The translations under genes and the position numbers were made by a program. From NCBI GenBank assembly GCA_049291875.1, contig JBATQE010000031.1:1-5756 (forward strand): a stretch of 5,756 bases of DNA, read 5' to 3'. Below the pieces are notes generated by a model, which was not told where the DNA came from, searched no databases, and worked only from the letters and a program-made list of their open reading frames with translations. The stretch comes from CTSOIL-112 sp049291875 (GTDB taxonomy: Bacteria; Pseudomonadota; Gammaproteobacteria; Burkholderiales; Burkholderiaceae). This document shows, piece after piece, positions 1-5,673 of the stretch (position 1 is the stretch's first letter; the number at the start of each line of letters is the position of its first letter).

Positions 1-66
1 CCTGCACTAAACGCAGGACTTGTGTTGATTCTACTTTTAGATGCCGCCCTTTTAGGGGGTATTACC
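1..66 (+). mobile_element. Right end of an insertion sequence (left flanking copy)
   Basis: This is the inner end of an IS whose body lies outside the window. Bases 1-66 are an exact reverse complement of 5606-5671, and the identity stops abruptly at both inner edges (C67 against T5605), so the element terminus is GGTAATACC read outside-in. Bases 2-10 (CTG CAC TAA) are the last two codons and stop of the transposase, as shown by the longer copy at the right edge. That leaves 56 bases between stop and terminus, which should hold the terminal inverted repeat. The sequence past 66 is native gltI coding sequence, so this copy sits inside that gene. The terminus does not show the TG...CA ends common in the IS3 family, so the family assignment rests on the transposase tail alone. 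The terminal GGTAATACC is itself a near-palindrome. Confidence 0.85.
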
Positions 67-712
67 CAAGGCTGTGACTTCATCGACCCGTATTCCTGAA
101 ATCCAAGCCGGCAATATTGATATGGAATGCGGTACGACTACCAACAGCGTCAAACGCCAAGAGCAAGCGGCTTTCTCGATCAATCACTATGTGACTGAAG
201 TGCGTATGGTGGTGAAAAAAGGTTCTAACATCAAATCCATCGCCGATTTGAACGGTAAAGCGGTTGTGACCACACAAGGCACGACTTCGGACAAATACAT
301 CAAGCAAGGCGAGCAAGCGGCGAAAGTTAATGTCACCAATGTATTTGGTAAAGACCACGCCGATTCATTTGCACAGGTAGAGGCCGGTTCTGCCGTGGCA
401 TTCTTCATGGATGACAATATTTTGGCCGGTTTGATCGCGAATTCTAAAAATCCGGCGGATTTTGAAATTGTCGGCCCGGTTTTGTCGGCTGAGCCATACG
501 GCATCATGCTGAACAAAGGCGATCCAGAAATGAAGAAAATCGCGGACAAGGCCGTTTTGGCCATGATCAAATCCGGCGATATGGAAAAAGCCTATAAAAA
601 ATGGTTCCAATCGGAAATTCCTTTGACCGGTGGTAAGAAAACCAACCTGAACTGGCCAATGAACGAAGGTATGAAAAAAGCCTTGGCCGAACCGTCTGAT
701 AAAGGGATTTAA
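67..712 (+). pseudogene. gltI: Glutamate/aspartate ABC transporter substrate-binding protein, 5'-truncated by IS
   Basis: This is the periplasmic binding protein of a GltIJKL-type acidic amino acid importer, which captures ligand and delivers it to GltJK. The remaining frame encodes about 212 residues from the GTG at 74 and resembles the C-terminal 70% of E. coli GltI (302 aa). Numbered from that GTG codon, the ligand residues I recall from the Shigella DEBP structure are all present at a constant offset of 69: R6, T21, T23, R28, T71, H95 and D113 (R75, S90, T92, R97, T140, H164 and D182 in DEBP). What is missing is the promoter, the start codon, the signal peptide and roughly the first 70 mature residues, including the Arg24 equivalent. 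The IS joins at 66/67; upstream of it the same frame has stops at 53-55 and earlier. GTG 74 is probably a native internal Val codon rather than a real start: no ribosome binding site precedes it, and a product from it would lack an export signal. The gene is therefore most likely dead. No stop or frameshift was seen in the remaining part, so the insertion may be recent. Confidence 0.9.
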
Positions 713-731
713 TCGATAGCTTGGTATCGAT
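712..731 (+). other. Small stem-loop just after gltI
   Basis: A perfect 7-bp inverted repeat, ATCGATA (712-718) and TATCGAT (725-731), surrounds a 6-base loop and begins at the last base of the gltI stop codon. It has no following T-run. It lies directly upstream of the stronger hairpin at 744-787, so the two together may protect the gltI 3' end from exonucleases. That role is inferred from position only. Confidence 0.45.
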
Positions 732-743
732 GGTTGGTTCTTG

Positions 744-787
744 AAATAAGGCGCATGGGTTGATGAACTGAATGCGTCTTATTTTTT
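744..787 (+). terminator. Intercistronic terminator/attenuator between gltI and gltJ
   Basis: The left arm 744-756 (AAATAAGGCGCAT) pairs with the right arm 772-784 (ATGCGTCTTATTT) over 13 bp with a single G-U pair and a 15-base loop. A run of six T (782-787) closes it, giving the form of a Rho-independent terminator. It ends only about 21 bases before the gltJ start. In binding-protein-dependent transporter operons, a hairpin after the binding protein gene commonly stabilises or partly terminates the message, so that the binding protein outnumbers the permease. The same role is inferred here. The stem is AT-rich at its base, so leaky termination is plausible. Confidence 0.75.
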
Positions 788-808
788 CATCTTTTTTCGG
801 AGGTCATA

Positions 809-1642
809 ATGGCTCAATTGGATTGGGGCGTTTTTTGTTCACCGAGTACCGAATACGTTGATAAGGTTGGCTGGATTGAATCCGTGTGCCAGTCGGTCGG
901 CGCGCGCAGCTACAGCGCGAGTGCCGAAGAGGTGACGTGGCTGCAAATGATGTTCACAGGTATGAAGTGGCATTTTGTGGTGTTTTTCGGTGCGCTGATT
1001 CTGGCGCTGATACTCGGCTCTTTACTTGGGGTGTTGCGCACGACACCGAATAAGTGGTTGTCACGTCTGGGCAATGCGTATGTGGAGTTGTTTCGCAATG
1101 TTCCGTTGGTGATTCAGTACTTTTTCTGGTTGCTGGTGTTTCCTAACTTTTTACCGTCCACGTTTTCGCCGGATTCAAACGCAGATGTCAGTGGATTGTG
1201 GTATCGACAAGTCGCTGCTGCCTCGCCGTGGGTGATGGGGATTTTGGGTTTGGGCATGTACCATGCCGCGCGCGTGTCGGAGCAGGTGCGTGCGGGGATT
1301 CAGACGGTGTCTACCGGCCAGTGGAATGCAGGTTTTGCCTTGGGTTTAACCCGTGCGCAGATTTACCGCTACACCGTTTTGCCGCAGGCATTTCGCATCG
1401 TTTGGCCGACTTTGACTTCGGAGGTCATGAATTTGTTTAAAAATGCGTCGGTGGCCTTTGTGGTCAGTGTGGCGAATTTTTATGCACAAACCAAAACCAT
1501 GATTGAGCTGACGTCGCAGGATATGGTGATTCTGACGGTGACTACGTTCATTTATTTGTTCTTTACCTACGCGATTAAAGCGCTGATGGTGTGGATGGAA
1601 GGTCGTATTCGCATCCCCGGTATGATTACGGGAGGTAAATAA
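809..1642 (+). CDS. gltJ: Glutamate/aspartate ABC transporter permease GltJ
   Basis: This is an inner-membrane permease subunit of the acidic amino acid importer, expected to pair with GltK and to dock onto the GltL ATPase. The protein has 277 residues. Visible elements are a first long hydrophobic helix (about 55-77), the conserved YVELFRNVPL segment (91-100), and the EAA-like cytoplasmic loop from about 173 to 192 (NAGFALGL...YRYTVLPQ) that contacts the ATPase. Further hydrophobic segments lie near 141-151, 211-223 and 238-260, and the tail GMITGGK resembles the end of E. coli GltJ (246 aa, as I recall). The start is supported by GGAGGT at 799-804, four bases before ATG. Compared with E. 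coli GltJ, about 24 extra residues lie before helix 1, including Cys10 and Cys27. The stop overlaps the gltK start by one base (TAATG), indicating translational coupling. With gltI broken upstream, its transcription must come from the IS, from beyond it, or from an unrecognised internal promoter. Confidence 0.93.
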   Translation: MAQLDWGVFCSPSTEYVDKVGWIESVCQSVGARSYSASAEEVTWLQMMFTGMKWHFVVFFGALILALILGSLLGVLRTTPNKWLSRLGNAYVELFRNVPLVIQYFFWLLVFPNFLPSTFSPDSNADVSGLWYRQVAAASPWVMGILGLGMYHAARVSEQVRAGIQTVSTGQWNAGFALGLTRAQIYRYTVLPQAFRIVWPTLTSEVMNLFKNASVAFVVSVANFYAQTKTMIELTSQDMVILTVTTFIYLFFTYAIKALMVWMEGRIRIPGMITGGK

Positions 1643-2331
1643 TGAACTTTGATTATGGGGTTTTGTTCACAACCGAGGCCTTGACGCTGTTATCCAAAGG
1701 CCTGTGGTTTACCTTGCAGGTGACGGTATTGGCGCTGATTGGCGGCATGTTGATCGGTACGCCGTTGGCGATGATGCGCTTGTCGTCCAATCGGATTTTG
1801 TCCGGCTTTGCAAAGCTGTATGTGGATTTTTTCCGTGGTTTGCCTTTGGTGCAAGTATTGTTGATTTTCTACTTTTTGCTACCGAAAATTTGGGCGACGA
1901 TCACCGGTGCGGATTATGTGACACCACTGGGTGCGCTGTATGCTGCGGTAATTACCTATGCGATTTTTGAGGCGGCGTATTATTCGGAAATCATGCGCGC
2001 GGGGATTCAGAGTGTGTCCAAAGGGCAGATGAATGCGAGCTATGCGCTGGGCATGAGCTACGGGCAGACCATGGCGAATGTGGTTTTGCCGCAGGCGCTG
2101 CGCAATATGCTGCCGGTATTACTGACACAGACGATTATTTTGTTTCAGGACATTACGCTGGTGTACGCGGTCGGCTTTAAAGATTTCTTGGGCGCAGGTA
2201 GTACCTTGGCAGGGATTAATAACCGTCCGACGGAGTTTTATTTGTTTGTCGGTGTGGTGTATTTCATCATCTGTTTTCTGCTGTCGAGCTACGTGAAACG
2301 TTTGCAAAAGAAAATTGCGATTGTTCGCTAA
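1642..2331 (+). CDS. gltK: Glutamate/aspartate ABC transporter permease GltK
   Basis: This is the second inner-membrane permease subunit of the importer, 229 residues long, close to the 224 of E. coli GltK. The HisM/GltK family layout is visible: a hydrophobic helix at about 21-44, the segment LYVDFFRGLPLV (59-70) matching the family AYVNVFRSIPLV motif, FEAAYYSEIMRAGIQSVSKGQ (109-129), and the EAA-type loop at 131-150 (NASYALGM...VVLPQ). LLTQTIILFQDITLVYAV (160-177) and a last hydrophobic helix near 198-216 follow, then a basic tail. The ATG shares its A with the gltJ stop. GGAGGT at 1631-1636, inside the gltJ end, serves as the ribosome binding site five bases away. This arrangement supports coupled translation and equal amounts of the two permeases. 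Nothing appears broken in the frame. Confidence 0.94.
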   Translation: MNFDYGVLFTTEALTLLSKGLWFTLQVTVLALIGGMLIGTPLAMMRLSSNRILSGFAKLYVDFFRGLPLVQVLLIFYFLLPKIWATITGADYVTPLGALYAAVITYAIFEAAYYSEIMRAGIQSVSKGQMNASYALGMSYGQTMANVVLPQALRNMLPVLLTQTIILFQDITLVYAVGFKDFLGAGSTLAGINNRPTEFYLFVGVVYFIICFLLSSYVKRLQKKIAIVR

Positions 2332-2359
2332 GATGAACATTCAATAAAGGATTTCTACA

Positions 2360-3094
2360 ATGATTGAAATTAAAAATGTATCGAAATGGTATGGCGATTT
2401 TCAGGTTTTGACCGATTGTACGGCCACCATTCAAAAAGGTGAAGTGGTGGTGGTCTGCGGCCCATCCGGTTCGGGTAAGTCAACGTTGATTAAAACCGTG
2501 AATGCGTTAGAGCCGATTCAGAAGGGCGATATCGTGGTCAATGGCACGTCGCTCACCGATCCGAAAACCAATCTGAACCAATTGCGCTCGCATATTGGCA
2601 TGGTGTTTCAGAACTTTGAACTGTTTCCGCACATGAGCATTGAGCAAAATCTGGCGCTGGCGCAGATGAAAGTGCTCAAGCGCGGCAAAGAGGAAGCCTA
2701 CGCCAAAGGTAAAAAGCTGTTGGAGCGCGTTGGCCTATCGGCGCATGCACATAAATTCCCGGGGCAATTGTCGGGCGGTCAGCAACAGCGCGTGGCGATT
2801 GCACGCGCATTGGCGATGGATCCGATCGCCATGCTGTTTGACGAGCCGACTTCGGCATTAGACCCGGAAATGGTCAACGAGGTGCTGGATGTGATGGTTG
2901 AGCTGGCGAACGAAGGCATGACCATGATGTGCGTGACGCATGAGATGGGCTTTGCGCGTAAAGTCGCGAACCGCATCATTTTCATGGATCACGGCAAAAT
3001 CGTCGAAGACTGCTCGAAAGACGAGTTCTTTGGACATCCGGAGAATCGCACCGAACGTGCGAAACAGTTTTTGTCCAAAATTTTGGCGCATTGA
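2360..3094 (+). CDS. gltL: Glutamate/aspartate ABC transporter ATP-binding protein GltL
   Basis: This is the cytoplasmic ATPase that drives import through GltJK. At 244 residues it is close in length and very similar throughout to E. coli GltL (about 241 aa, recalled). All nucleotide-binding elements are intact: the A-loop aromatic near Y11, Walker A GPSGSGKS (34-41), Q-loop Q84 in VFQNFELFPH, signature LSGGQQQR (137-144), Walker B AMLFDE (157-162) with catalytic E162, D-loop SALD (165-168) and switch H194 in CVTHEMGFA. The start is set by TAAAGGA at 2345-2351, eight bases before ATG, and 28 bases separate it from the gltK stop. It is the last gene of the transporter unit, followed by a strong terminator. 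A specificity for glutamate/aspartate, rather than glutamine or another polar amino acid, is inferred from the GltI remnant and overall similarity. Confidence 0.95.
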   Translation: MIEIKNVSKWYGDFQVLTDCTATIQKGEVVVVCGPSGSGKSTLIKTVNALEPIQKGDIVVNGTSLTDPKTNLNQLRSHIGMVFQNFELFPHMSIEQNLALAQMKVLKRGKEEAYAKGKKLLERVGLSAHAHKFPGQLSGGQQQRVAIARALAMDPIAMLFDEPTSALDPEMVNEVLDVMVELANEGMTMMCVTHEMGFARKVANRIIFMDHGKIVEDCSKDEFFGHPENRTERAKQFLSKILAH

Positions 3095-3122
3095 TCGCAC
3101 AGTTGATGTGCTCAATATCTGC

Positions 3123-3155
3123 AAAATGCCCTCGATGTTTCGGGGGCATTTTTTT
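3123..3155 (+). terminator. Rho-independent terminator after gltL
   Basis: The left arm 3123-3134 (AAAATGCCCTCG) pairs with the right arm 3141-3152 (CGGGGGCATTTT) over 12 bp with one G-U pair and a 6-base loop (3135-3140). A T-run (3149-3155) follows directly. It lies 28 bases after the gltL stop and is the clearest terminator in the window. A smaller 5-bp hairpin, GCACA (3097-3101) and TGTGC (3107-3111), precedes it. The terminator separates the transporter operon from pepP. Confidence 0.9.
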
Positions 3156-3163
3156 GAGGCTGA

Positions 3164-3172
3164 TGGTACAAT
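3164..3172 (+). promoter_or_regulatory. Extended -10 promoter for pepP
   Basis: TGGTACAAT is an extended -10 element (TGn followed by TACAAT, five of six matches to TATAAT). No convincing -35 hexamer lies about 17 bases upstream, where the sequence is the right arm of the gltL terminator; an extended -10 can compensate for that. Transcription would begin near 3179, giving a leader of about 27 bases before the ATG at 3206. Its place between a terminator and a start codon supports it. Confidence 0.6.
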
Positions 3173-3205
3173 TTCGGCTTTCAACGATTATCTTTGGCGG
3201 TCATG

Positions 3206-4600
3206 ATGAAACCCACTTTGCACCTCAACGCATTCAATCCCCAACCATTCGCTGCGCGACGTGCACGCTTGGCCGAAAAGATGCGCGAATTGGCGCCATC
3301 GGGTGCATCGGTCGCGATCATTCAAACTGCGCCGGAAGTCGCGCGTAACCGCGATGCGCATTATGATTTTCGTCCGGACAGCTATTTTTATTACCTGACC
3401 GGTTTTACCGAGCCGGAAGCGGTTTTGGTCTTGCTGGTGACAGCGGATTCGACGCGCAGCATTGTGTACTGCCGTGAAAAAAATCTGGAACGTGAAATTT
3501 GGGACGGTTATCGTTTGGGGCCGGAGCAAGCCGTTGCGTATTTACAGGTGGATGAAGCGCACGATGTGGCGAATTTTGCCGAAGAATTGCCGAATTGGCT
3601 GGGTAATACGCACGCCGTTTTTGCGCCGTTGGCAGCGCAAACCGCTTTGGATGCGTGCGTTGCTACGGCTCTGAATGCCACCCGAGCGCAGGTGCGCAGC
3701 GGCGTGGGCGCGCCGGCGATTCAGCATGATTTGTATGCGATTTTGGACGAAATGCGTCTGCGCAAGGATGCGGTTGAGCAACAATGGTTGCATGCGGCGG
3801 GTAAAATTTCTGCATTGGGTCATATCCGTGCGATGGAAAAATGCCGCGTCGGCTGGCGCGAATTGGACTTGGAGGCGGAACTGCGTCATGAATTCATGCG
3901 CGCCGGTGCGCAAGAGGTGGCGTACAACAGTATCGTCGCAGCGGGCGCCAATGCGTGCTGTTTGCACTATCGTGCAGGCTTGACCGAGTTGAAAGACGGC
4001 GATCTGTGCCTGATTGATGCGGGCGCTGAGTACGGCTACTACGCGGGTGACATCACGCGCACGTTCCCTGTTAATGGCAAATTCACCAAACCGCAGCGTG
4101 AAATTTACGAATGTGTGCTGGCCGCGCAAAGCGAAGCGATTCGCCTGACCAAAGCCGGAGTTAAATTCGATGCGCCACACAATGCGGTGGTGCGTGTGTT
4201 GACCCAAGGCTTATTGGATTTGGGTATTTTGGATAAAAATAAAGTCGGCTCGCTGGAGGACGCGATTGCGCAGAAAGCCTATCAACCGTATTTCATGCAC
4301 CGTACGGGACATTGGATTGGTTTGGATGTGCACGATTGCGGTGCATACAGCGTTGGTCAAATCACCGATCCAAACGATGCGAGCAAACAACTACCGAACT
4401 GGCGCGTGCTGGAAGCCGGAATGGCGCTGACCATCGAGCCGGGCTTGTATTTCCGCCCGAGCGGCAACGTGCCGGAACAATATTGGAATATTGGTATTCG
4501 CATTGAAGACGATGCCATCGTTACCGAGCAGGGGTGCGAGCTGACCACGCGCGATGTGCCGGTTCAGGTCGATGAAATTGAGCGACTGATGTGCAAATAA
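3206..4600 (+). CDS. pepP: Xaa-Pro aminopeptidase (aminopeptidase P), M24B family
   Basis: This is a cytoplasmic metallopeptidase that releases an N-terminal residue from peptides with proline in the second position, with a role in peptide turnover. It has 464 residues against 441 in E. coli PepP. An N-terminal creatinase-type domain (about 1-170, with the family RNRDAHYDFRPDSYFYYLTGF region at 47-67) is followed by a pita-bread catalytic domain. The five metal ligands are all visible: D271, D282, H369, E411 and E434, with supporting H254 and H376. E. coli equivalents are D260, D271, H354, E383 and E406. The start choice is uncertain: ATG 3206 is preferred because GGCGG (3196-3200) is five bases away; ATG 3203 and TTG 3194 are in frame. 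Compared with E. coli there is an extra surface segment near residues 381-400. It has its own promoter and is probably cotranscribed with the phosphatase gene 37 bases downstream. In E. coli pepP sits with ubiquinone genes, which are absent here. Confidence 0.94.
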   Translation: MKPTLHLNAFNPQPFAARRARLAEKMRELAPSGASVAIIQTAPEVARNRDAHYDFRPDSYFYYLTGFTEPEAVLVLLVTADSTRSIVYCREKNLEREIWDGYRLGPEQAVAYLQVDEAHDVANFAEELPNWLGNTHAVFAPLAAQTALDACVATALNATRAQVRSGVGAPAIQHDLYAILDEMRLRKDAVEQQWLHAAGKISALGHIRAMEKCRVGWRELDLEAELRHEFMRAGAQEVAYNSIVAAGANACCLHYRAGLTELKDGDLCLIDAGAEYGYYAGDITRTFPVNGKFTKPQREIYECVLAAQSEAIRLTKAGVKFDAPHNAVVRVLTQGLLDLGILDKNKVGSLEDAIAQKAYQPYFMHRTGHWIGLDVHDCGAYSVGQITDPNDASKQLPNWRVLEAGMALTIEPGLYFRPSGNVPEQYWNIGIRIEDDAIVTEQGCELTTRDVPVQVDEIERLMCK

Positions 4601-4637
4601 CAAAAACGCTTGTTGATCGATAAGATAGGGTTTGACT

Positions 4638-5240
4638 ATGTTTAAAAAGGCGCTCAGCATTGTAATCGTTTCCACATGCATAACGGCCTGTGCCGTCGCG
4701 CCCGGCCTACCGCCTGAACAACGTCCGAATCATTGGGCGAAGCCCGTCGGCAGTGACGTGTTACGCCAAGGTCTACCCAATCTCTATCAAGTCTCCCCCG
4801 TTCTGTATCGCTCCGCACAACCCGAAGCCGAAGGGCTGCTGCTGTTGAATCAGCAATTGGCACGAGTGTATGGACTGCCCGTAGAAATCAAAACCGTGCT
4901 ATCGCTACGCAATAATGCGGGCGATGCTGCGCTGGTCAAACCGACCGGAGTACACTACGAACAAATTCGCTTTAATACTTGGGACGTGCGGGACGAAGAT
5001 GTCGCACAGTTTCTTAAAATCGTGCGTAATCCCGCCAACCAGCCCGTGCTCCTGCATTGCAAACACGGCTCCGACCGCACCGGTATGATGGTCGCGATTT
5101 ATCGAATCGTTGAACAGGGCTGGAGCAAAGAAGACGCCATCGCAGAAATGACGCAAGGGGGATTTGGCTATCACCCCATTTGGTCCAATTTGATTCGCTA
5201 TATTCAAAAGATAGACGTGGCGGCATTGAAAAAAATTTAA
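4638..5240 (+). CDS. Lipoprotein tyrosine/dual-specificity phosphatase
   Basis: This is a predicted membrane-anchored cysteine phosphatase of 200 residues. The N-terminus is a lipoprotein signal: K3-K4, a hydrophobic stretch (5-16) and the lipobox ITAC with the lipidated Cys18. Ala at +2 fits outer-membrane sorting, so the enzyme would act in the periplasm. The mature part carries VLYRSAQP (55-62), typical of this DSP-like family, the stretch TWDVRDEDV (114-122) likely to provide the general acid (D116, D119 or D121), and the P-loop HCKHGSDRTGM (140-150) with the CX5R signature, nucleophile C141 and phosphate-binding R147. ATG 4638 is chosen because AGGG (4627-4630) is seven bases away; TTG 4632 is a weaker alternative. 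The gene follows pepP by 37 bases with no terminator between them, suggesting cotranscription. The substrate is unknown: it could be a phosphotyrosine protein, a phosphoinositide-like or another phosphate ester. No specific gene name is justified. Confidence 0.85.
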   Translation: MFKKALSIVIVSTCITACAVAPGLPPEQRPNHWAKPVGSDVLRQGLPNLYQVSPVLYRSAQPEAEGLLLLNQQLARVYGLPVEIKTVLSLRNNAGDAALVKPTGVHYEQIRFNTWDVRDEDVAQFLKIVRNPANQPVLLHCKHGSDRTGMMVAIYRIVEQGWSKEDAIAEMTQGGFGYHPIWSNLIRYIQKIDVAALKKI

Positions 5241-5579
5241 TCGGATTTGGACTTAGAAATCATATGGCACGCTCATGATCATTGATAACACACTGTTGTT
5301 CACCAATGCTCCCTAAAATCGATTGGTAGTCAACCAAAGATAGATTAGTTTGTTAAGTTGGCATTAATGTATCTCTTTAATTTTTTCTTGATTAAAAAAT
5401 TCCACTCCCAATTTAAGGTCAATTTGCTATATATTTATCAAATAAATACATAGTTAATTGGTTGTATATTTATATATTTTTATTTGAATTTTAGATGCAG
5501 GTATATTTAAAAGGTTTTTTCTCTATTAATTTTGCTATAATATACACATCAAGACATTTAATTTTTTCTGAGGCCAATC
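5241..5579 (+). other. AT-rich intergenic and upstream regulatory region
   Basis: About 340 bases without a supported gene. Composition becomes strongly AT-rich from about 5340, unlike the coding sequence to the left. No clear Rho-independent terminator follows the phosphatase gene. Visible structure includes inverted ACCAAT (5302-5307) and ATTGGT (5322-5327), and a perfect 8-bp all-AT hairpin AATTTTTT (5379-5386) with AAAAAATT (5394-5401). There are also two similar sites, TTTGCTATATAT (from 5423) and TTTGCTATAATAT (from 5531). The stretch is best read as the promoter/regulatory region of the gene beginning at 5580. Such AT-rich DNA is a common target for nucleoid-associated silencers, but that is only a possibility here. 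Confidence 0.6.
5533..5541 (+). promoter_or_regulatory. Strong extended -10 promoter upstream of the interrupted gene
   Basis: TGCTATAAT combines a TGn extension with a perfect TATAAT hexamer (5536-5541). No good -35 match is seen at the usual distance (GGTTTT at 5513-5518), but AT-rich DNA upstream could act as an UP element. Transcription would start near 5548, giving a leader of about 32 bases. GAGG at 5570-5573 lies six bases before the ATG at 5580. The native gene has been replaced after 26 bases by the IS, so this promoter now reads into the IS antisense to its transposase. Confidence 0.7.
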
Positions 5580-5605
5580 ATGAATACACACGCGATTAAA
5601 AGACT
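5580..5605 (+). pseudogene. Start of an unidentified gene interrupted by an IS
   Basis: ATG at 5580 has a good ribosome binding site (GAGG 5570-5573) and a strong promoter upstream. Only eight complete codons (MNTHAIKR) plus two bases remain before the IS begins at 5606. The frame then runs on through the IS in the antisense direction to a TGA at 5715-5717, giving a chimeric 45-residue peptide that is unlikely to be functional. The basic start could be the n-region of a signal peptide, but eight residues are too few to identify the gene. Its remainder should lie beyond the IS copy, outside the window. Confidence 0.55.
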
Positions 5606-5652
5606 GGTAATACCCCCTAAAAGGGCGGCATCTAAAAGTAGAATCAACACAA

Positions 5653-5673
5653 GTCCTGCGTTTAGTGCAGGAC
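5653..5673 (-). terminator. Hairpin over the transposase stop codon
   Basis: GTCCTGC (5653-5659) and GCAGGAC (5667-5673) form a perfect 7-bp stem whose 7-base loop contains the transposase stop codon. In the transposase direction it is followed by a T-rich but interrupted tract (TTGTGTTGATT). It may terminate transposase transcription, or block translation or transcription entering from outside. A classic T-run is missing, so the terminator call is tentative. The left copy shows most of the same structure at bases 1-19. Confidence 0.4.

Noticed and set aside
36..65. Possible outward promoter at the IS end (TTTAGA, 18 bases, TATTAC) that might drive truncated gltI
   Set aside because: Only four of six matches in each hexamer; transcription would start almost on top of GTG 74 with no ribosome binding site.
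74..76. GTG as a true start codon for a shortened binding protein
   Set aside because: No ribosome binding site, no signal peptide, and it aligns with an internal Val/Ile just before the conserved TS-RIP segment of GltI proteins.
1704..1970. Open frame of 88 codons in another frame inside gltK
   Set aside because: The translation is Cys- and Trp-rich with no domain and overlaps a well-supported permease gene.
3542..4207. Long open frame on the - strand (221 codons) inside pepP
   Set aside because: It lies wholly opposite a gene with all catalytic residues conserved; the translation shows no recognisable domain and is explained by the codon bias of pepP.
4391..4863. Two - strand open frames at the pepP/phosphatase junction (4391-4681 and 4654-4863)
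   Set aside because: Both overlap well-supported genes on the + strand and lack ribosome binding sites or recognisable motifs.
5358..5386. TTGGCA (5358-5363) as a -35 element of another promoter
   Set aside because: At 17 bases' spacing the -10 position is a plain T-run, not a TATAAT-like hexamer.
5241..5605. CRISPR array, tRNA or small RNA gene in the AT-rich region
   Set aside because: No regularly spaced direct repeats, no cloverleaf and no promoter-terminator pair around a structured segment were found.
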